DNA from: Fagopyrum homotropicum
Taxonomy: Eukaryota; Streptophyta; Magnoliopsida; Caryophyllales; Polygonaceae
Reading direction: 5' to 3'
Assembly (NCBI GenBank): GCA_033239125.1
Contig: BSWB01000004.1
Coordinates: 83,356,501-83,420,500 of the forward strand
DNA: 64,000 nt
The notes under the pieces are model-generated. The model ran no database searches, was not told the origin of the DNA, and worked only from the letters and a program-made list of their open reading frames with translations. How positions within the stretch are numbered: the first letter of the stretch is position 1; each line of letters starts with the position of its first letter. Of this stretch, positions 58,585 to 64,000 are shown one piece after another. The position numbers were made by a program, and so were the translations under genes.

Positions 58585-59645
58585 TGATACGGTATTAGTC
58601 CGTGAATGAGTCGATCTAGGTACAATGATCTCGAATCCGGCTGAATGAGGTGAATCCAGATGCGGAATGAAACGTAGATGGTGAATGGCGCAGGAAGGTG
58701 AGAGAAGAACCAAAGAGAGTCAACGAAGGAACCAAGGTTGAAGAGCCAAAACCCCACTCGTGAATGCCCTAGACCCGTCTCCAATACAACTTTACACTAG
58801 CTCCGGCTGGACTAGCACAAAGAGGGACTCGTGAAGGCTCGAAGCACCAATCCGAAGGCGGTTGACACAAACAAGCTCAGCCAAGCAAACAACAACAATG
58901 CCAACCAAAAACTCTCTTGTTCTTTGATTGATTTTGTGAATGATTACAAATGTAATTCTAAGCAATGAAAATAACGTACCTAATTAGCAGCTAAAAGAGG
59001 CTATATATAGACTCTTTTATCTAGACAAAAATAAAGAAAAGAAAACTAAAACATTAGTGGGAAGGTGGTAATAAGAGAGCTTCCTCTAATGTTGCTAACA
59101 ACCTAACAAACAACTAATTCAGCATGAGAATAGGCTGAATTATTCAAACACATGATGTATGGAGTGAGTGGGACGTTTTTAAGCAGCCAAATGGACTATC
59201 CGAATGGGCTGAATTGTTCAACAGATCCATGAGTGTTTTGGATGGTTTTTAAGAGCCCAAATGATGATCCGAATGAGCTGACTTGTTACTCTCTTGGGCC
59301 TCTTTGAACGTGATCAGCTGGCTATCCTCTTGGGCTGTTTTAGATGTGAGCAGCAGCCTACCCTCTTGGACTGCCTTGGACGTGTTTGCTTGCCTCCCCT
59401 CTTGGGCTGCCTTGGACGTGAGCAACAGGCTATCCTCGTGGGCTGCTTTGGACGTGATCAACATCTCCTCCCTTTGCTTGCTTGCTCCTGCATTCATCAA
59501 AAGATTAACACATGATGTATGATAATTAAATGGTTCACGCATTGTGCCAAGCAATAGCACTTCCCTTGACGTAGCTTCTTGGATCTCCTTAGCTCTTGCT
59601 CTAGTAATGGGACCTTGATAGCTTCCATGTGATGGTCCTACATCA
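58585..59645 (-). repeat. 5' LTR of element E
   Basis: 1061 bp, TGATACGG to CCTACATCA, near-identical to the 3' LTR except for the missing 78-bp unit. A TATA-like box (CTATATATAG) lies near 59000. The short frame with TSKAAQE repeats at 59560-59249 is the LTR copy of the pol tail, not a separate gene. Confidence 0.94.
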
Positions 59646-59650
59646 TGGTA

Positions 59651-60974
59651 TCTAAGGGTAGGTACTCACATTAGAAGTCATGTTTAGAAGCTAACAAGGC
59701 CGTAGGAGGCTGAGTTGTGGGCGTGACCAAGACAGTACTAGGTTGTTGGCTAGGGAACGTGTCTATGGAAGGTTCTTGGTGCCTCGATGACTTGCTCCCC
59801 TTCTTAGCTTGTCCTTGCTCTTGTTCAATTGCCTTCTTCTTCTCAAATGCCTCCGCAATCTGCAAAGGGAGTAATAGGTTTTAGAGTAACGGTATTTTCA
59901 TTAAAAGTAAACAAAAAACCTATTAATAAAACCATCATGCATAACTCTCCTATCATATTACCAAGGACGGCCTAATAACACATGACAAGTTTGCATAGGC
60001 ACAACATCACATAAAACATTATCCTCGTATTGTCCTAGATTGAAAGTGATCTTAACTTGCCTATTAACCTTCAATTCACCACAATCATTCATCCAATGCA
60101 GCTTATATGGTCTAGGATGACAAAATATAGGAATTTGCAACTAATAGATCAATTCAGTACTAGCAATGTTGCAACAATTACCTCCATCAAGGATAACATT
60201 ACACACCTTTCCGTTAACCAAACACCTTGTATGAAACAAGTTCTCTCTTTGGTTATCCTCACAAAGGGAAGTTTGTGCACTCAAAGTTCTCCTAGCTATC
60301 AAGGAATTATCATGCTCAAGATTTTCATCACAAACCATGTTATTAGGATCATTTCCTGCGTTTTCAAGTTCATTAGGTTCATTTTGAGAATCAAGTTCAC
60401 AAAGCATGTAGTTATTAGCTAGAAATGAGCTAGGATGGTCAAATAACACTCTTTTAGCTAGTAAACCATCCCCCGCTCATATTCAATCCCATCAGCATCC
60501 AAATCATTATGATCATGCATGTTAGGCTCAAAATCATCATTATCATGCTCATGCTCAGATTCGGACTCATATTGTCCTAAATGGTTGATTAACAACGTTT
60601 TCTTGTTAGGACAGTCTTTCATCATGTGTCCTCTACCTTGACACTTACAACACACTATATCCATAGCTCTAGATGAAGGGTTAGAAGTACTCCCTTGTGT
60701 TCCGCAGAAGGTGCTTTGCGCTGGCCTCCTTGTTCTGGGGCTGTTTTCTACTTATTTGGCACTTCCTTGTTGTAACTTCCTTGTTGGCGGTTCCCTTGGT
60801 TCCACCAAGAGCTGGAGACACCATAAGAAGCCTTTTCTCCTTGATTTCTCGCTTTTATCTTCCTTTCCACTTTGATTGAGAGATGGAGTAGTTCTGTCAT
60901 AGAGCCATAGGAATAAGATCTACTTTCTTAGCAAAACTTGAATTAAGGATACGAAGATACCTAGCCATTGTTGA
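59651..60974 (-). pseudogene. Gag and protease of element F (right part, broken)
   Basis: From right to left: gag near 'TMARYLRILNSSFAKKVDLI' (60971-60900), a basic glutamine/asparagine-rich stretch with stops, the CCHC knuckle C-CK-C-QGRG-H-MMKD-C near 60610-60660, and an acidic aspartate/asparagine-rich linker. Protease pieces follow at 60449-60141 ('VILDGGNCCNIAS', active site kept) and 60140-59958 ('LHWMNDCGELKVNRQ', 'HVLLGRPW'). A linker 59865-59671 runs to the insertion site of E. Stops at several points; same layout as in element E. Confidence 0.88.
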
Positions 60975-62754
60975 TGATGAGGGACCATCACCAACAACCC
61001 CTACTAGTCCTATACAATGCAAGGGCCAATCACTAGATCAAGGGCAAGAGCAATTCAAGAGGAGGTGTCCAACTTGTTGGTGTCCTTAGCTCCTACGGAG
61101 ACCATTGATGATCCATTGCTGACTGAGGCTTCCTTAGTCACGTTAATGACGATTCCCGACGACTTGGACGTGGAAGGGAGACCATGCACACGTGATTTGG
61201 AGCCATGCATGAGCAAAGAAGAGACACTTGTTCCGGAATTGCAAGAAATGGAAGATTGAGGCTTTTGGAGCTTCTTTTGTATTTTATATCATCTTTTGTA
61301 TAAAATGAAAGACTTTTTATAACCTTTAGGCTCAAAACATTTTAAGGGTTATTTTTTTTGTTTTAGTTGTTTTATTTGTTTTATCATCTTTTTGACAAAT
61401 GTCATACGGGGATTAGCCGCGAAGAACCGATCTAGACGAGCAACCTATTTTCGGGAATAAGAACAAACGAAATTCAACAAACGAAGATGCAAGGAAACGT
61501 GCAAAAACAATGAGGGAAAACGAAATAGGAAAGAGAACCGAAAGGAATAATCGATAGAACCCTTGGATTCGATTATCCAAGAACCAAACCGATGACGATT
61601 CGACCCCGCTTCTTACAACTTCACACAATTGATCTAGAGTTATCGAAGGCACGAAGAGGTTGCTTCGATTCGACTTGTAGCACCAACCCGAAGGAGATTG
61701 ACACACACAAGAACGAGAAAGCTATGCAAACACCACAATTCTCACGAGACAATAGACTGAACTCAAAAGGTTTGATTTAGCACATAGGCAATGTGTTTAA
61801 CGTAATCTGCTTACAAAAGGAAGAGAGAAAGGTTTATATACAACCTAGACCTTCTCTCTTAAAAATAGAAAAGAAATAAAAACAATAATTACAAATTAGA
61901 GTGTTTTAAATAAATCCATAAAATAGACTAATTCTAGGCTTTATTTAACACTCTCTAACTAGCTTCTCACGCCAGCCATGCACATGCACACGTGAAGCTC
62001 TCCTATTCTCCATTCAACTTCTTCTTGGCTGGTCTAATGTGGCTAAGCATCATGACGGACCTTGGACTCATTGGAGGTGAGCTTGGGTGAGCTTCTTGAA
62101 CCATGGTTAGGAAGATAGCATCCATCTCCGCTTGGCGTTTGGCTTGAGCTCTTGTTAGGGCTCCTTGTGGTACTGAAGATGGAACCGGCTCGGATGACCC
62201 TTCATCAAAATGTTATTCCTTTTTTTAGATAGGAGGCTTTCTAGGCATATAAAAAGCCTCCCTTAGCTTCTTTCCTGATTAGATAGATTTTTAGCCAATT
62301 GATAAACCGTCTCTTTGAGAGCTTTTGTTTCCATTCAGAAAATTCAATCAATAAAGTGAGCCAATTGATTGAATCGTTGCGAATCCTTGCTAGATTGTTC
62401 TTGTGTGTGTTAATCTCTTTAGAGATTGGTGCTACTAGTCAATACTAGTCCCTCCTTGTACTTGTCTCCATTGAAGGCTTGTGTAAGGTTATAGAAGAAA
62501 GGGTTGAAGGCATCATCTTGCTTGGGTTTTGATCAATCTGATCAAGGTTCTTGTAAGGGATTCTTTTGGTTCTTTTGGATCTACTTCTACCATACATCCT
62601 ACGTCCCCTTTCATCCTCTTTTCTTCCATCTTTCCATCGTTATTTTCTTGTTCTAACAATCTGAATTTTGTGCCATTGGTCAAGGAAAAACGTCATTGTT
62701 GGTTTCAAGGATTCCCAATCTAGATCTTGTCATTCGGGGCCCTAACCCGCATCA
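60975..62754 (+). repeat. 5' LTR of element H, split by a solo LTR
   Basis: It starts TGATGAGGGACC (aligned with TGATGTAGGACC of E's LTR; a start at 60972 is also possible) and ends CGCATCA three bases before the primer site. Without the solo LTR it is a little under 1 kb. Like E's LTR, it contains pol-tail coding sequence: the frame 61017-61259 reads MQGPITRSRARAIQEE and then an acidic tail. A TATA-like box (GCATATAAAAAG) lies near 62234-62245. It interrupts F's gag. Confidence 0.88.
61402..62207 (-). mobile_element. Solo LTR of the F family, target duplication AAATG
   Basis: 806 bp, matching 48941-49680 in the same orientation (TCATACGGGG, with TG changed to TC, to CCTTCATCA). AAATG is found at 61397-61401 and 62208-62212. 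No interior is left. It lies inside the LTR of element H and so is younger than H's insertion. Confidence 0.93.
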
Positions 62755-62757
62755 AAG

Positions 62758-62772
62758 TGGTATCAGAGCTAG
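62758..62772 (+). other. Primer binding site of element H (initiator tRNA-Met)
   Basis: TGGTATCAGAGCTAG follows the LTR end after three bases. It fixes H as a plus-strand element. Confidence 0.95.
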
Positions 62773-63124
62773 CTGATTGCGAGTCCGGAATCAGCCATCA
62801 CCATTGACGGCTTGAGTATCTTCTTTGAGTATTTTCTTTGTTTGAGTCATTTGCTTCATCTTAAGAGTATATTTGAGTCTAATTTGCTTTGTTTCTTGTG
62901 TTTATTGGAGAAGAGAGAAAGCCAAGCCAAAACCGCCATTGTCCAGCCATTCTACATCACCTTCATCAGCCATTGTTCATAAAAAAACGTCCAACTCTTT
63001 TCTCTTGGCAATAACCGTCCAAAAAAAACACAATCAAAAGAAAAGCAAAAGGGGGACCACTCTTCCAAAACAAATCAGCCATTGCAAGATAGAGGAGAGG
63101 GCCACAAAAGCTCCTTATTTGTAG
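62773..63124 (+). other. Leader of element H
   Basis: This short stretch carries no gag or protease domain. An 83-codon frame (62873-63124) shows no recognisable domain and ends at the TAG that opens the RT frame. Gag and protease should lie here and are missing, so a deletion, or a natural gag-less derivative, is likely. Confidence 0.6.
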
Positions 63125-64000
63125 CAACAACAAGGGACTACTTCTAAGTTATCTCTTATTTCTTTTCAATTTTTAATTTCATTCCTCTCTCCTATTTTCT
63201 TATCCCCTACCATTACAGCCATCCTAGGGGAGTTTAAGGATGTGTTTCCGGAAGAGATACCTCATGGCCTTCCACATTTGAGAGGCATAGAGCATCAGAT
63301 TGACCTTATCCCCGGAGCTACCCTTCCTAACAGAACAGCCTATAGGATGAACCCTAAGGAGAGGCAAGAGATCCAAACCCAAGTCCAAGACCTCTTAGAT
63401 ATGGGATATGTTAGAGAAAGCCTTAGCCCTTGCGCCGTTCCTGTCCTATTAGTGCCTAAAAAGGACAATACTTGGAGGATGTGTGTTGATTGTAGGGCTA
63501 TCAACAACATAACCATTAAGTACCACCACCCTATTCCCCGCCTCGATGACATGCTTGATGAGCTTCATGGTGCCACTACATTCAGCAAGATAGACCTTCA
63601 GAGTGGCTACCATCAGATTCGAATGAAGGAGGGGGACGAGTGGAAGACAACCTTGAAGACTAAATTTGGGTTGTATGAATGGCTTGTTATGCCATTTGGG
63701 TTAACCAATGCTCCATCTACTTTTATGCGTTTAATGAACCATGTTTTGAGACAATTCATTGGGAGATTTGTTGTAGTGTATTTTGATGATATCTTAATCT
63801 ATAGCAGGTCCCTAGAGGAGCATGGACACGATCTAAGGGAAGTTGTTTCTACACTTAGGGTTGAACACTTGTATGCCAACCTGAAGAAATGTAGCTTTTG
63901 CACTAATGAAGTTATATTTCTTGGTTTTGTAGTGACTGCACAAGGTCTACAAGTGGATAAGGAGAAGATTAGAGCTACTCGAGATTGGCAAACACCTACA
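63125..64000 (+). CDS. Reverse transcriptase of element H (partial, open to window end)
   Basis: This frame is open from 63125 to the window edge, without a stop. Recognisable sequence starts at 63230 ('EFKDVFPEEIPHGLPHLRGI') and covers the RT fingers and palm: 'VPKKDNTWRMCVDCRAINN', 'KIDLQSGYHQIRMKEG', 'MPFGLTNAPSTFMRLMNH', and the catalytic YFDD in 'FVVVYFDDILIYSRS' (about 63775-63790). It ends in the connection region ('VIFLGFVVTAQGLQVDKEK'). No ATG lies upstream of RT in this frame, so it was part of a polyprotein. It is the only undamaged RT in the window. The closest relative here is element F. Confidence 0.93.

Larger units (their letters stand above)
52348..59645 (-). mobile_element. 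Element E: complete CRM-like chromovirus, 7298 bp
   Basis: It has both LTRs, a TGGTA target duplication, an initiator tRNA-Met primer site, gag, protease, RT, RNase H, integrase and a pol tail that runs into the 3' LTR. Domain order, the protease 'IDGGSCCN' site and the 'GPITRARAK' tail match CRM-type chromoviruses, whose best-known members target centromeres. There is no chromodomain. Damage is limited to two nonsense codons and a frameshifted stretch. It interrupts element F between protease and RT. Confidence 0.93.
48941..60974 (-). mobile_element. Element F: CRM-like chromovirus, decayed, split by element E
   Basis: Left to right: 3' LTR (48941-49680), integrase, RNase H and RT to 52347, then the complete element E, then protease, zinc knuckle and gag from 59651 to about 60971, where element H cuts it. 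The remaining gag, primer site and 5' LTR must lie right of H, outside the window. Protein features match element E block for block. The five bases left of it are GGAAC. Confidence 0.9.

Overview
This window is plant nuclear DNA, almost certainly pericentromeric or other repeat-dense heterochromatin. It is built almost entirely of long terminal repeat (LTR) retrotransposons of the Ty3/Gypsy superfamily, inserted into one another. I see no host gene, rRNA gene, tRNA gene or CRISPR array. The plant assignment rests on four things: an Athila-type element with an ATHILA ORF1-like gene downstream of pol, primer binding sites that copy the 3' end of plant tRNA-Asp or initiator tRNA-Met, a Tekay/Del-like chromovirus with a C-terminal chromodomain, and CRM-like chromoviruses whose pol C-terminus runs into the 3' LTR. 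The species cannot be named from what is visible.

Layout, left to right. (1) 1-12192: a minus-strand Athila element (A) with gag, protease, RT/RNase H, integrase and ORF1, all carrying stops or frameshifts; it is followed by a third, truncated LTR copy to 13264. (2) 13265-20485: element B, a minus-strand Athila relative that keeps gag and ORF1 but has no protease, RT, RNase H or integrase. (3) 20486-29479: element C, a minus-strand Tekay-like chromovirus with a normal right LTR (27539-29479) and a left LTR that is an inverted chimera. (4) 29480-36001: plus-strand remains of another Tekay-like element (D) with one very long LTR, which holds a solo Athila/Tat-type LTR (33930-35705, duplicated target CCGGG). 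(5) 36002-37304: AT-rich DNA with about three tandem units of 185-196 bp. (6) 37305-44457: four successive minus-strand LTRs (L1-L4), each broken by the next. (7) about 44458-47008: a decayed plus-strand Athila/Tat element (G). (8) 47009-48940: another minus LTR (L5). (9) 48941-60974: a decayed minus-strand CRM-like element (F), interrupted by a complete CRM-like element E (52348-59645, target duplication TGGTA). (10) about 60975-64000: a plus-strand CRM-like element (H) inserted in F's gag; its LTR is split by a solo LTR (61402-62207, target duplication AAATG), and its RT frame is open to the window edge.

The genes work as parts of retrotransposon life cycles: gag (particle), protease, RT/RNase H (cDNA from a tRNA primer) and integrase (insertion). 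Nearly every copy is broken. The best preserved are E (two nonsense codons and a frameshifted stretch) and the RT of H. The most informative structures are the nested junctions with readable target duplications, the 78-bp in-frame copy-number difference between the two LTRs of E, the pol-less element B, the inverted-chimera LTR of C, and a GC-rich 12-mer (CCGCAGGGGCGG) shared by LTRs of two unrelated lineages. I found no evidence for a new non-transposon system.
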